DNA of 64,000 bases from Ardenticatenaceae bacterium. GTDB lineage: Bacteria; Chloroflexota; Anaerolineae; Promineifilales; Promineifilaceae. This document shows, one piece after another, positions 8,789 to 17,063 of the stretch. The position numbers and the translations under genes are program-made. Every line of letters begins with the position of its first letter. The first letter of the stretch is position 1. The notes beneath the pieces were generated by a model. The model worked only from the letters and a program-made list of their open reading frames with translations. It did no database searches and was not told the origin of the DNA. Location: assembly GCA_020634435.1 (NCBI GenBank), contig JACKBS010000004.1, positions 186,001 to 250,000 on the forward strand, given 5' to 3'.

Positions 8789-10039
8789 CTAATCGGTTGC
8801 TGCTGCATGTTCGGCGGCGTCATGCTCTTGCTTGAACAGCGGCAAATATCTTGCCCCCAGGGTAAATGCCAGGAAGGCATAGCCCAACACACCCACAGAA
8901 ACCGCAATTTCTACCCAGGATGGTATGTATGCCACAGCAATTGTACGGCCCAATACACCGGGCGACCATTGTGGTGGTACTACTAACCCAGATAGCGTAA
9001 CGTTCCATCGGTTTATGATAACGCCAAATACCACCAGAAACAAAGCACCCATCAGCGGCCATTCCTTGCGCCGCATTTCACGGTTTAGCAAAACGACAGC
9101 CGGTACGATGCCGCACATAAAGATTTCAATCCACCAAAAGGATTGTGTGTACGGGGTGGTTGCTTGCAGGCGGGTCAGCGCATCGGCCGTGCCGGGTGCC
9201 TGGCTGTAGTAAGACGTGGCCGCCCAGTCCCAAATCTTCAGGTACATGTATGCCAGCAGCGTAAACGCGGCCAGGCGAGCAATATCGCGCCGCAAAAATT
9301 TGTCGATTAGCTCCCGGTGGGTCAATTTACTGGTGATCATTGTTGCCAACAGCGTGGCCGAAACACCACCCGCAATAGCCGACAGGATGAACATGACCGG
9401 CATTGACGGCTTATACCAGATGGCTCGTCCAGACAAAACGCCGTAAGTTGCGCCCAGTGACGATTGGTGCAGCATGGAAAGCGCCAACCCCATGACGGCC
9501 ATGACGGGTGTCAGCCTGTGCAGCTGGTGGCCAAAGGCGCGCCACTTGGGACGGTTGTCAAACAGGCGGCTGTCGAACAAAATCGGCAGCACCTCGATGA
9601 CCAGCACGGTGGAGTACAAAATAACGCACAGGGTGATTTCCCACAGCACCGAATGCACGTTCCAGTACACCAATGGATGCCAAAAGCGGTCGGGACGGCC
9701 GATATCCATAGCCAGCGCCAGCATCGCCGAGGTGTAGCCTAAGAAGCCTACAAACACGGCAATACGTGCAATCGGCTCAAACCGCTTGATGCGGAACAGA
9801 TACACAACGGCCGAAAACGTAAACGCACCCGCGCCCAAGGCAATGGCGGAAAGATCGTGGGTAATCCACAATCCCCACGGCACCTGATCTGTCAGATTAG
9901 TAACCTGCAAGCCATACCACAGCGTGTTGTAGATGCCCCAGCCGCCGATTATCAGCATAATGGCTAACGTGGCGATCCAGACGTGAAACGGCCGTATCCC
10001 TCCCTTCTTCTCCTTTTTAGGCATTGGCACTGCCGCCAT
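8789..10039 (-). CDS. NrfD/PsrC-type quinone-interacting membrane subunit
   Basis: A 416-residue polytopic membrane protein with about ten hydrophobic segments and the general pattern of NrfD/PsrC proteins (for example GGWGIYNTLWYG near the N-terminus and RPDRFWHPLVYWN). Such subunits exchange electrons with the quinone pool and pass them to a partner ferredoxin. The start ATG at 10039 is one base after the ferredoxin stop, and its Shine-Dalgarno site GGAGGTG overlaps that gene's last codons. No molybdopterin catalytic subunit is encoded nearby; the partners are multiheme cytochromes, recalling Mcc, Qrc, Nrf or Act-type complexes. Confidence 0.9.
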   Translation of the reverse strand: MAAVPMPKKEKKGGIRPFHVWIATLAIMLIIGGWGIYNTLWYGLQVTNLTDQVPWGLWITHDLSAIALGAGAFTFSAVVYLFRIKRFEPIARIAVFVGFLGYTSAMLALAMDIGRPDRFWHPLVYWNVHSVLWEITLCVILYSTVLVIEVLPILFDSRLFDNRPKWRAFGHQLHRLTPVMAVMGLALSMLHQSSLGATYGVLSGRAIWYKPSMPVMFILSAIAGGVSATLLATMITSKLTHRELIDKFLRRDIARLAAFTLLAYMYLKIWDWAATSYYSQAPGTADALTRLQATTPYTQSFWWIEIFMCGIVPAVVLLNREMRRKEWPLMGALFLVVFGVIINRWNVTLSGLVVPPQWSPGVLGRTIAVAYIPSWVEIAVSVGVLGYAFLAFTLGARYLPLFKQEHDAAEHAAATD

Positions 10040-10040
10040 C

Positions 10041-10865
10041 TTACACCTCCTCACGTTCTGGGCGCACGTAATGCACCTTTGGCTCTGTGCCAAAATCTTC
10101 CCGCAGCCGGAACGTCTCATGCTCGGCAAGATATTTGGAAACCGGGCTCTCTGGGTCTTTGACATCGCCAAAAACGCGGGCATTGACCGGGCAAATGTTC
10201 ACACAGGCGGGTGTTGCTTGCGGATCAACGCCGGGTGTCAACCCTTGCGCCAGACCGCGATCGATACGGTGTACACAGAAGGTACACTTCTCGGCTACAC
10301 CGCGTTCACGGCGCTCCACTTCGGCCACGCCCCAGTTGGGTTGGTACGGGTTCTCTGTCTCGATGGCACCCCAATTAAAGCGGCGCACGTCGTACGGGCA
10401 GGCTACTTCGCAGTACCGGCAGCCAATGCAGCGATCGTAATCCATGGCCACGATGCCGTCTTCACGCACCCAGGTGGCCCCAACCGGACACACCTTGGTG
10501 CAGGGTGCTTCCTGGCAGTGCAGGCAGGGGCGGGTCATGAAAAAGTCCGTGCCGTTTTCAGTGCGCTCGTCAAAGCCAATGTTCCAGCGCATATTATCTT
10601 CCGGCACGTCGTTGGTCGCCTGGCAAGCCCAAATGCAGTAGTGGCAGCCAATGCACTGCGACAGGTCAATCACCATGTGCCACTCGTGGTCTGTGCTGGC
10701 GTTGTGTGACTCCCGCTTAAGACCTTCAATGGCACCGGATGAGAGTGGCCCTGCCGTAACAGCCTGAGCAATTACGGCCGTTGCTCCCGTAGCCCCAATA
10801 ATTTTCAGCGCATCCCGCCGACTAAGAAGCGGCGGCTTGCGATTGTCCTTATTTTTCTTGCTCAT
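10041..10865 (-). CDS. Tat-exported four-cluster ferredoxin subunit (NrfC/PsrB/DmsB type)
   Basis: A 274-residue protein. The N-terminus holds a twin-arginine-like signal SRRDALKIIG followed by a hydrophobic stretch. Sixteen cysteines in four groups bind four [4Fe-4S] clusters: CIGCHYCIWAC, CLHCQEAPCTKVC, CIGCRYCEVAC and CTFC with a distant CVNIC. It would sit at the periplasmic face and relay electrons between the NrfD subunit and the multiheme cytochromes. ATG at 10865 lies inside the end of the upstream cytochrome gene (17-base overlap, different frame), a sign of translational coupling. Confidence 0.92.
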   Translation of the reverse strand: MSKKNKDNRKPPLLSRRDALKIIGATGATAVIAQAVTAGPLSSGAIEGLKRESHNASTDHEWHMVIDLSQCIGCHYCIWACQATNDVPEDNMRWNIGFDERTENGTDFFMTRPCLHCQEAPCTKVCPVGATWVREDGIVAMDYDRCIGCRYCEVACPYDVRRFNWGAIETENPYQPNWGVAEVERRERGVAEKCTFCVHRIDRGLAQGLTPGVDPQATPACVNICPVNARVFGDVKDPESPVSKYLAEHETFRLREDFGTEPKVHYVRPEREEV

Positions 10866-11880
10866 TGTTGTCCTCATCGGTCTCGCGCCGTTGCCGTACG
10901 TTGTTGGCCACAAACCAGGCAGTTGAGCCACCCAAAACTAACCCTAAAACGCCGCCCTGGAACAGCAGCGTCAGGTTACGATTGGCCAGCGCAGCTTCCA
11001 GCGTTTGTACTTTTTGTTCGGGTGTCAGCTCATCTGTCTCTTCCATGCTGACCGTGCCCTGCAAAACGGTAACAAGTTCTGTGTCTTCTGTTGTTTCCGT
11101 TGCCTCACTGCTGGCAACGGCCGCTCCGTGTTCGTAGCCGGGTAGTGAAAAACCAGCGTGCAGGGCATCGGTGTGGCAGGCTACACAGGTGGCCGGCGTA
11201 ATGGTAAATGCATGGCCCGTGGGCACAATGCCATCCGCCGGCATTTCTTCCGGCGGAATGACCAGCGCGTGGCAGTCTACACAACCAATGCCTTCCTGAA
11301 TGTGCAAATCTTCCAGGTACGCTTCCATGCTGTCTTTGTGGCAGTTTATGCACAGCTCATCGGACTGTTCAAACAGGGGCTTCTGGCTGTGCGGGTCATG
11401 GCAGTCCATACAGCCAATGTCTTCTGAAGCGTGGCCGGTTTGGTGCCATTCACCCAACGTCGTGGTGTGGCAGGTGCCGCAATATTCCGTGTCGGCCAGA
11501 ATCGGCACGGGTGCCGGGGGATGTTCTTCTGTGATTTCGCCGTGGCAAGATTCACAAGCCACGCCCTCGGCATCATATTCCCCTGTGGCCGGTTGGAAAT
11601 TGGTGGTGTGGCAGGCCAGGCATTCTTCTGGCTCGCCCAAACCTAGCCACTGTGCCTGAAACACTTCATCGTCAAAGGCATGGGCATGGGCGCTGTCTTC
11701 CCAATGGTTGGCCACGTCAAGATGGCATTCCTGGCATTCCTGCGTGGGAATGGCGGGTTCTTCCGGCTCTTCATCCTGGGCCAGGGCTAGCTGGACGGTT
11801 AGGAACAGACCAAAAATCCCCACAATCAGGCCAAGAAGAAGTGGCCAGTTCAAATGTTTTAACTTCAAGAAATTTTTCAT
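10849..11880 (-). CDS. Octaheme c-type cytochrome, membrane anchored
   Basis: A 343-residue protein from ATG at 11880. A signal/anchor (residues about 12-33) is followed by eight CXXCH haem-binding motifs in order: CQECH, CLACH, CESCH, CGTCH, CMDCH, CINCH, CVDCH, CVACH. A C-terminal hydrophobic helix (LLFQGGVLGLVLGGSTAWFV) anchors it again, ending in a charged tail that overlaps the ferredoxin gene. The haem domain would lie outside the membrane and exchange electrons with the ferredoxin/NrfD pair. An upstream extension of the frame to 12144 is low-complexity and A/T-rich and is not used here. Confidence 0.9.
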   Translation of the reverse strand: MKNFLKLKHLNWPLLLGLIVGIFGLFLTVQLALAQDEEPEEPAIPTQECQECHLDVANHWEDSAHAHAFDDEVFQAQWLGLGEPEECLACHTTNFQPATGEYDAEGVACESCHGEITEEHPPAPVPILADTEYCGTCHTTTLGEWHQTGHASEDIGCMDCHDPHSQKPLFEQSDELCINCHKDSMEAYLEDLHIQEGIGCVDCHALVIPPEEMPADGIVPTGHAFTITPATCVACHTDALHAGFSLPGYEHGAAVASSEATETTEDTELVTVLQGTVSMEETDELTPEQKVQTLEAALANRNLTLLFQGGVLGLVLGGSTAWFVANNVRQRRETDEDNNEQEK

Positions 11881-12127
11881 AGTCGCCTCGATAAAGAAAA
11901 ACAACTGCAACCGTTGCGGTTTAGCTGCTGAGGTTGGAAAGAAGTGGTCTTGTGCTTTTAAGGCGCAAAGACAAAAAAGCTTCCCCGATCCCGTTTGTGA
12001 AAATAGTAACAATACATGCATTCTAACAATAAAAAATAGCGTTCTCAATAGGATAGAGTCCGTTTTTGATTGTTTTTTGTTATGGGTCGCGAGAAGCAAA
12101 AGCAATAAGAAAAACCTTGAAAAGAGA

Positions 12128-12155
12128 TTGATTTCGCCTGCCACTGGGTTATACT
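12128..12155 (+). promoter_or_regulatory. Candidate promoter of the plus-strand cytochrome/rhodanese operon
   Basis: TTGATT (12128-12133), a 16-base spacer and TATACT (12150-12155) give a sigma70-like promoter about 95 bases before the TTG start at 12251. It lies in the 370-base divergent spacer 11881-12250, which is unusually A/T-rich between about 11990 and 12180 and otherwise holds no gene. An 11-bp palindrome GCAACCGTTGC (11907-11917) near the octaheme start may be an operator. Confidence 0.45.
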
Positions 12156-12250
12156 GTTAGTGAAATTTTTCACCAATTAGGCGTTAAGGTAAGCGTTTTT
12201 TATGCCCTGGCGCGTTGGTTTTTACGGACAATTGTTTGAAGGAGCGTATC

Positions 12251-13801
12251 TTGAATCAGGCGAAAATTCCGCTTAAAGCAGTAGGATTTGTGGTAAGCCT
12301 GCTTCTCATGTTGGGGGTGATGGCACTCATTGGCTGCCAATCGGGCGAATCTGACACGGCCGATGAGGTAGCTGTTGTAGAGCCTGTGGTAGTGGAGATG
12401 GTTACGGCCGTTTCGCCCACGCTAGAGCCCACCCTTATTCCCACTGAGGAGCCAGCACCTGTTGACAACTGCCTGGACTGCCACACCAACAAAGACCTGC
12501 TCATCCAAACGGCCGATCCCGAAGAAGAGGTGATTAGCGAAAACGAAGGGGAAGGCTGAGGTGGAGAAGTGGCTCCGTTGGAGTCATGGGAGAAGGTTTT
12601 GGTAGACGGGGAGTTGTTCCCCGAAGAAGTGCATGGCCAGGTGGCCTGTGTCGATTGTCATGCCGGGCAAAACACGCCCGACAAATTTGAAGCCCACGTG
12701 GGGCTAATTGATAACCCCAGCGAAAATCCAGTGGAATCGTGCGGCGAGTGCCATCCCGATGTGGTTGCCTCCCACGATAATAACCTGCACAGCAACCTGG
12801 AAGGGTACTGGACCGTGCTGGATGAACGCACCGTACCAGAAGATCACGAGATCATTACCGAGATGTTTGGCAACCATTGTAGTAACTGCCATGCAACCTG
12901 CGGTGAATGCCACGTCAGCCAACCAAATCTGGTGGGCGGTGGCCTGATTGAAGGCCACTTGTTTAATGAAACGCCCTCCATGACGCGCAACTGCACGGCT
13001 TGCCACGGCAGCCGGGTGGGTAACGAATATCTGGGCAAACACGAAGATTTGCGCCCAGATGTTCACTTCAGCCAGGGGCGTATGACTTGTGTGGACTGCC
13101 ATTCTGGGCATCAAATGCATGGTGCGCCGGATGATTGCCAATCGTGCCATACCGGGCCAGAAGAGCAGTTGGCGCTTTTGGAAGCCCCGGCCGACCACCG
13201 GTACGACGGTGCGCAGACACCCAGCTGCGAGTCATGCCACATGACAGTCGCCATGCAAGATGACGATATCGAGATGCACCAGCAGCACGGCAGTGATCTT
13301 TCGTGTCAGGTATGCCACTCGGTCTCGTACACCAGTTGTGATGGCTGTCATGTGCAGATTAGTGAGGCGACGGGTAATCCGTTCTATGCCACAGATGGAT
13401 CGTACTTTACCTTCATCATCGGGAAGAATGCGTTGGAAAGTTACGATCGGCCGTATGAATATGTGACGCTGCGCCACGTGCCGGTAGCGGAAGACAGCTT
13501 TGCCTACTATGGCGAGAACTTGCTGCCGAACTTCGATGCGCGACCGACGTGGGTATACACCACGCCACACAACATTCAGCGTAATACGCCGCAAACGGAA
13601 TCATGTGATGCTTGCCACGGTAATGCTGATCTATTCCTAACGGTAGACAAAGTTTATCCAGAGGAGTTGGAGGCAAATCTGCCAGTAATTGTGGACGTCA
13701 TTCCACCGCCAATTTCCGAGATTACCTCGACGTTGACCATTACCACGTCAACTACGCTTACGACAACCACGGTGATTTCACCGACGGTGGATTCACCCTA
13801 G
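12251..13801 (+). CDS. Lipoprotein dodecahaem cytochrome c with in-frame TGA (candidate selenocysteine 103)
   Basis: One reading frame runs from TTG 12251 to 13801, broken only by a TGA at 12557-12559. TTG 12251 has Shine-Dalgarno AAGGAG six bases upstream; TTG 12215 has none. The first 102 residues hold a lipoprotein signal (MALIGC, Cys29) and one haem site CLDCH. After the TGA the frame continues for 413 codons with eleven more CXXCH sites but no signal peptide, so the second part could only be exported and haem-loaded if translation passes the TGA. The context reads EGEG-TGA-GGEV. A hairpin at 12569-12587 fits the bacterial SECIS pattern. If read through, the product is 516 residues with 12 haems. 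Alternatives: a nonsense mutation, a sequencing error, or reinitiation at GTG 12569. Confidence 0.6.
12569..12587 (+). promoter_or_regulatory. SECIS-like hairpin after in-frame TGA
   Basis: GTGGCTCC (12569-12576), loop GTT (12577-12579), GGAGTCAT (12580-12587): an eight-pair stem (two G-U) with G as the first loop base, 17 bases after the TGA. Bacterial SECIS elements need a stem of at least four to five pairs, a small apical loop with G in its first two positions and 16-37 bases from the TGA. All are met. Confidence 0.5.
12569..13801 (+). CDS. Distal part of the plus-strand cytochrome (eleven haem sites)
   Basis: This is what would be called if the TGA were a true stop: a 410-residue product from GTG 12569. 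Haem sites in order: CVDCH, CGECH, CSNCH and CGECH (adjacent, sharing HATCG), CTACH, CVDCH, CQSCH, CESCH, CQVCH and CDGCH (close pair), CDACH. Several distal histidines (for example HQMHG) can act as sixth ligands. The C-terminus is a threonine-rich tail (about 25 residues, rich in TST and TTT) without a membrane helix. No export signal precedes the haem sites, which argues that this is not an independent gene. Confidence 0.5.
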   Translation: MAPLESWEKVLVDGELFPEEVHGQVACVDCHAGQNTPDKFEAHVGLIDNPSENPVESCGECHPDVVASHDNNLHSNLEGYWTVLDERTVPEDHEIITEMFGNHCSNCHATCGECHVSQPNLVGGGLIEGHLFNETPSMTRNCTACHGSRVGNEYLGKHEDLRPDVHFSQGRMTCVDCHSGHQMHGAPDDCQSCHTGPEEQLALLEAPADHRYDGAQTPSCESCHMTVAMQDDDIEMHQQHGSDLSCQVCHSVSYTSCDGCHVQISEATGNPFYATDGSYFTFIIGKNALESYDRPYEYVTLRHVPVAEDSFAYYGENLLPNFDARPTWVYTTPHNIQRNTPQTESCDACHGNADLFLTVDKVYPEELEANLPVIVDVIPPPISEITSTLTITTSTTLTTTTVISPTVDSP

Positions 13802-13813
13802 TTCAAATTTTTG

Positions 13814-13843
13814 GGGGAGGGTGGCCCATAGACTACCCTCCCC
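13814..13843 (+). other. GC-rich intercistronic hairpin
   Basis: GGGGAGGGT (13814-13822) pairs exactly with ACCCTCCCC (13835-13843) around 12 bases. No T-run follows, so it is more likely a processing or stability element, or a weak attenuator, between the cytochrome and the rhodanese gene. Confidence 0.6.
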
Positions 13844-13866
13844 AGACATTCTGCGAGGAGTAAGAA

Positions 13867-15681
13867 ATGAAGACTTACAAGTATTTTATTCTGTTACTAA
13901 TTTTGGGCTTGCTTCTGGTTGCCTGCGGTGGCAATACAGACACCGAAGAACCCGCCACGAATACGGAGACAACGGCCGTTGAAGAGCCAGAAGAAACCGT
14001 AGTCGAAGAACCAACAGCCGAACCGGTAGAGGAAGTGGTTGAAGAGCCAGTCGAAGAGCCAATGGAAGAACCCATGGCCGAAGCTGACCTGGATGGCGCT
14101 TTCACTACCTTCCTCAGTGGCATGGAAGCGTACAACACCATCAGCGTAGACGCGCTGAGCGAAATGATGGCCGAGGATCCGCCATTTGTGCTGGACGTTC
14201 GCGAACCCAGTGAACTGGTCGAAAAAGGCTGGATCGAAGGGGCTGTTAACATCCCCCTGCGCGAAGTTGCCGACAACGTGCAATATCTGCCCAGCTTTGA
14301 TACCCCTATCGTTAGCTATTGTGGCAGCGGCTGGCGTTGCACCATCGCCATGGTTGCTTTGGAAGCTATGGGCTGGGAAAACGTGCGTGGCCTGACGGGC
14401 GGCAGCTTTGGCGGTTGGGTAGAAGCTGGATACCCCATTGCTGAAGGTGAAGTCCCCGAACTGGTTGCTCTGGATGCAGCTGAACCGGACCCGGCCATAA
14501 TGGCAGCGATGCAAGAAATGCTGCACAACGTGCCGGATGGCTTTGGTGCCATCAGCGCTGATGATTTGAGCATTGAGCTAGTTGAAAATCCCGACCTGAT
14601 CCTGATCGATGTGCGTCGCCCAGAAGAAGTTGAATCCAACGGCTACATTGATGCCCCAAACGTTGTATTTGTCCCGCTGGAGCAGTTCATCGAACTGTCG
14701 GCTGACTGGCCGGCCGATTTGGATGCACCTATCGTAACGTATTGCGGTTCTGGTCATCGTTCGACCATTGCCATGAGCATTTTGTGGTCTTATGGCTACA
14801 CCGACGTACGCAGCTTGCGCGGCGGGTTTGGCGGTTGGGCTTCTGGCGGCTATCCGGCCGTTGGTGTTCCTGAACCGACCTATGACATGGATGCTGCTTT
14901 CACGACCTTCCTAGATGGGATGGAGCGGTACAACACCATCAGCATTGATGATTTGAACCTGCTGCTGGCAGAGGATGCTCCGCCATTCTTGTTGGACGTA
15001 CGTGAAGCGTCGGAAATTGAGGCCAATGGCTACATTGAAGGTGCCGTAAACATTCCGCTGCGTGAGGTTGCTGACCATATCGAATGGCTGCCCAGCTTCG
15101 ACACCCCCATCGTGGGTTACTGCGGTAGTGGCTGGCGCTGTACCATTGCCATGGTTGCCTTGGAAGCTATGGGTTGGGAAAACGTGCGTGGCCTGACTGG
15201 CGGTAGCTTTGGCGCCTGGAAAGAGGCTGGTTATGCCGTTGCCGAAGGGCTACCGTTGGAGCCAATGGTCCTGGAAGTTGCCGAACCCGATCCTGCGGCC
15301 GTTTCTGCCATGCAAGATATGCTGCACAACGTGCCAGATGGGTATGGTGTCATCACTGCTGATGACTTTAACCTGGCTTTGTTAGAGAACCCGGACCTGA
15401 TCGTGATTGATGTCCGTCGTACAGAAGAGCTGGAAGAAAATGGCGTGATCGAAGCGGCTAATTGGGTAAACGTTCCGCTGGAATCGTTTATTGCCATGAA
15501 AGATCAATGGCCGGCTGACATGGATGCCTCCATTGTCGTCTACTGCGGCAGTGGCCATCGTTCCACCATTGCTATGAGCATTTTGTGGTCTTACGGCTAC
15601 AGTGATGTACGTAGCTTGCGCGGCGGTTTTGGTGGCTGGGTTGAAGCTGGGTATCCGGTTGTTGAATACGTAGCGCCTTAG
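13867..15681 (+). CDS. Lipoprotein with four rhodanese domains (A-B-A-B)
   Basis: A 604-residue protein with lipobox LLVAC (Cys20), then an acidic Glu/Pro/Val linker to about residue 75, then four rhodanese domains. Active-site loops are CGSGWRC (Cys152), CGSGHRS (Cys293), CGSGWRC (Cys419) and CGSGHRS (Cys560). All four nucleophiles are present. Domains 1 and 3 resemble each other closely, as do 2 and 4, so a two-domain unit of about 260 residues was duplicated. It would be tethered outside the cytoplasmic membrane, able to carry or transfer persulfide sulfur. Shine-Dalgarno GAGGAG lies upstream of ATG 13867. Position after the cytochrome gene suggests a sulfur-linked respiratory role (inference). 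Confidence 0.9.
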   Translation: MKTYKYFILLLILGLLLVACGGNTDTEEPATNTETTAVEEPEETVVEEPTAEPVEEVVEEPVEEPMEEPMAEADLDGAFTTFLSGMEAYNTISVDALSEMMAEDPPFVLDVREPSELVEKGWIEGAVNIPLREVADNVQYLPSFDTPIVSYCGSGWRCTIAMVALEAMGWENVRGLTGGSFGGWVEAGYPIAEGEVPELVALDAAEPDPAIMAAMQEMLHNVPDGFGAISADDLSIELVENPDLILIDVRRPEEVESNGYIDAPNVVFVPLEQFIELSADWPADLDAPIVTYCGSGHRSTIAMSILWSYGYTDVRSLRGGFGGWASGGYPAVGVPEPTYDMDAAFTTFLDGMERYNTISIDDLNLLLAEDAPPFLLDVREASEIEANGYIEGAVNIPLREVADHIEWLPSFDTPIVGYCGSGWRCTIAMVALEAMGWENVRGLTGGSFGAWKEAGYAVAEGLPLEPMVLEVAEPDPAAVSAMQDMLHNVPDGYGVITADDFNLALLENPDLIVIDVRRTEELEENGVIEAANWVNVPLESFIAMKDQWPADMDASIVVYCGSGHRSTIAMSILWSYGYSDVRSLRGGFGGWVEAGYPVVEYVAP

Positions 15682-15710
15682 TTACCTAAACCAAGTCTCT
15701 AAAAAAAGTA

Positions 15711-15755
15711 ATGGCAAAAGTCCTCTGCCGACGCAGAGGGCTTTTGTCATTTTGT
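15711..15755 (+). terminator. Intrinsic terminator after rhodanese gene
   Basis: CAAAAGTCCTCTGC (15715-15728) pairs with GCAGAGGGCTTTTG (15733-15746), with one G-U pair and a four-base loop, followed by T-rich sequence. The remaining spacer to 16079 (about 320 bases) holds no gene; A/T-rich TATAAT-like words near 15795 and 15845 may be promoter elements for the LysR gene. Confidence 0.8.
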
Positions 15756-16079
15756 CTATAAGTATCATGAATTTATAGGGTGGGGGGTGTCATTTATAAT
15801 ATTTGCTTATGACATTTAGCACTATAAGAAGAACGATAAATAAGGCATAATGATTGTGAAGAAATGCACGAAGGCGTTGTTGACGCACGTGCCGTTCGTT
15901 TTGGAGGGGGATCTATTGCTGTAATCGGCAGAAAACTTTCCTGACTAGATAACGCCAAGTTTGCCAATTACCTGGGTAAGCCATCCAAACTGAGTATTTT
16001 CAGAACCTGGTACGGTTTACTTGATTCACAGCACATTTTTGGGTTTTAAACAATTTGTAGCTGTAATGGAGAGATTATC

Positions 16080-17063
16080 ATGTTAGATGCACATCAATTA
16101 AATGTTTTTTTAACTGCGGCACGGACGCTGAATTTTACGGCCGCTGCCCGCCAGCTGCATATGACCCAACCGAGTGTGAGCCAGCACATTCAAGCATTGG
16201 AACAACATTTTGGTTTGGAGCTGTTTGTCCGGTCGGGGCGGCACCTGCGCCTGACGGATGCGGGTGAGGCGTTGCTGCCAATGGCCCAAGAGATGGTGAG
16301 CGTATCGCAAAGTATTGACAACAAAATGGAGTCATTGAAGGGGGATGTATACGGCCGTCTTGTCGTGGGCTGTAGTACAACGGTGGGCAAGTATGTGCTG
16401 CCGTTTTTACTGGCCAGCTTCATGCAGCAGCACCCCAAGGTGGAGGCCAGTTGCTATGTGACACCACGCAAAATGGCGGTGCAGATGCTCTGCGATGGCG
16501 ATGTGCACGTTGCTCTAGCCAGTGCTCAAGAACTAAATCCTTCGTTGCAGTTCTCCCGATTTATTACGGATCGGGTTAGCTTGATTGTGCCGCTGAGCCA
16601 TCCCTGGGCAAAGCGGGATTGGATTGATCCTGAAGAACTGACGGATGTGAACTTCATCTGGCGTGAAGAGGGTTCAGGTACGCGTTATGTGGCTGAAGAA
16701 AAGCTACGTGAACACGGCATTGGGTTTAGCCAGCTGAAAACCATTCTGACGTTGGGTAACTCTGAAGCCATCGCACTGGCGGTTCAGGAAGGCATCGGCG
16801 TGGGGTTTGTCTCCCAGATCATTATTTCGCGGTTGGTAGAGGGGAAAGTGGCCCCGGTGAAGGTGCGCGGCTTGGATATTGAGCAAGACATTTTTATTGG
16901 GCGCGATGCCAATCGTTTGGGAACGACGGCACAGACCGCATTCTGGGAATTTGTCACCGATCCCAACAATCCCGTGCTCGACAAGCTAATGCAATCATCG
17001 AAGACAAATGAGGACGAATTTGCCTTTACCGGCGTTACGATGAACGGTTCACCGGTGGGGTAG
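16080..17063 (+). CDS. LysR-family transcriptional regulator
   Basis: A 327-residue protein. Residues 1-60 form the LysR winged helix-turn-helix (FTAAARQLHMTQPSVSQHIQALE), followed by the linker helix and a periplasmic-binding-like effector domain. The DNA-binding half resembles the CysB/CbbR branch, which regulates sulfur or carbon assimilation. GGAGAG precedes the ATG. It lies downstream of, and codirectional with, the rhodanese gene, beyond a terminator; control of the respiratory/rhodanese locus is possible but unproven. Its 3' end overlaps the convergent membrane-protein gene by 29 bases. Confidence 0.88.
   Translation: MLDAHQLNVFLTAARTLNFTAAARQLHMTQPSVSQHIQALEQHFGLELFVRSGRHLRLTDAGEALLPMAQEMVSVSQSIDNKMESLKGDVYGRLVVGCSTTVGKYVLPFLLASFMQQHPKVEASCYVTPRKMAVQMLCDGDVHVALASAQELNPSLQFSRFITDRVSLIVPLSHPWAKRDWIDPEELTDVNFIWREEGSGTRYVAEEKLREHGIGFSQLKTILTLGNSEAIALAVQEGIGVGFVSQIIISRLVEGKVAPVKVRGLDIEQDIFIGRDANRLGTTAQTAFWEFVTDPNNPVLDKLMQSSKTNEDEFAFTGVTMNGSPVG

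Noticed and set aside
11881..12144. N-terminal extension of the octaheme cytochrome
   Set aside because: Low-complexity, Phe/Leu-rich, lies in an A/T-rich spacer; ATG 11880 begins a proper signal peptide.
12557..12559. TGA read as Trp by a reassigned code
   Set aside because: Several genes in the window end cleanly at TGA, including many ATGA overlaps, so TGA is a stop here in general; only context-dependent recoding fits.
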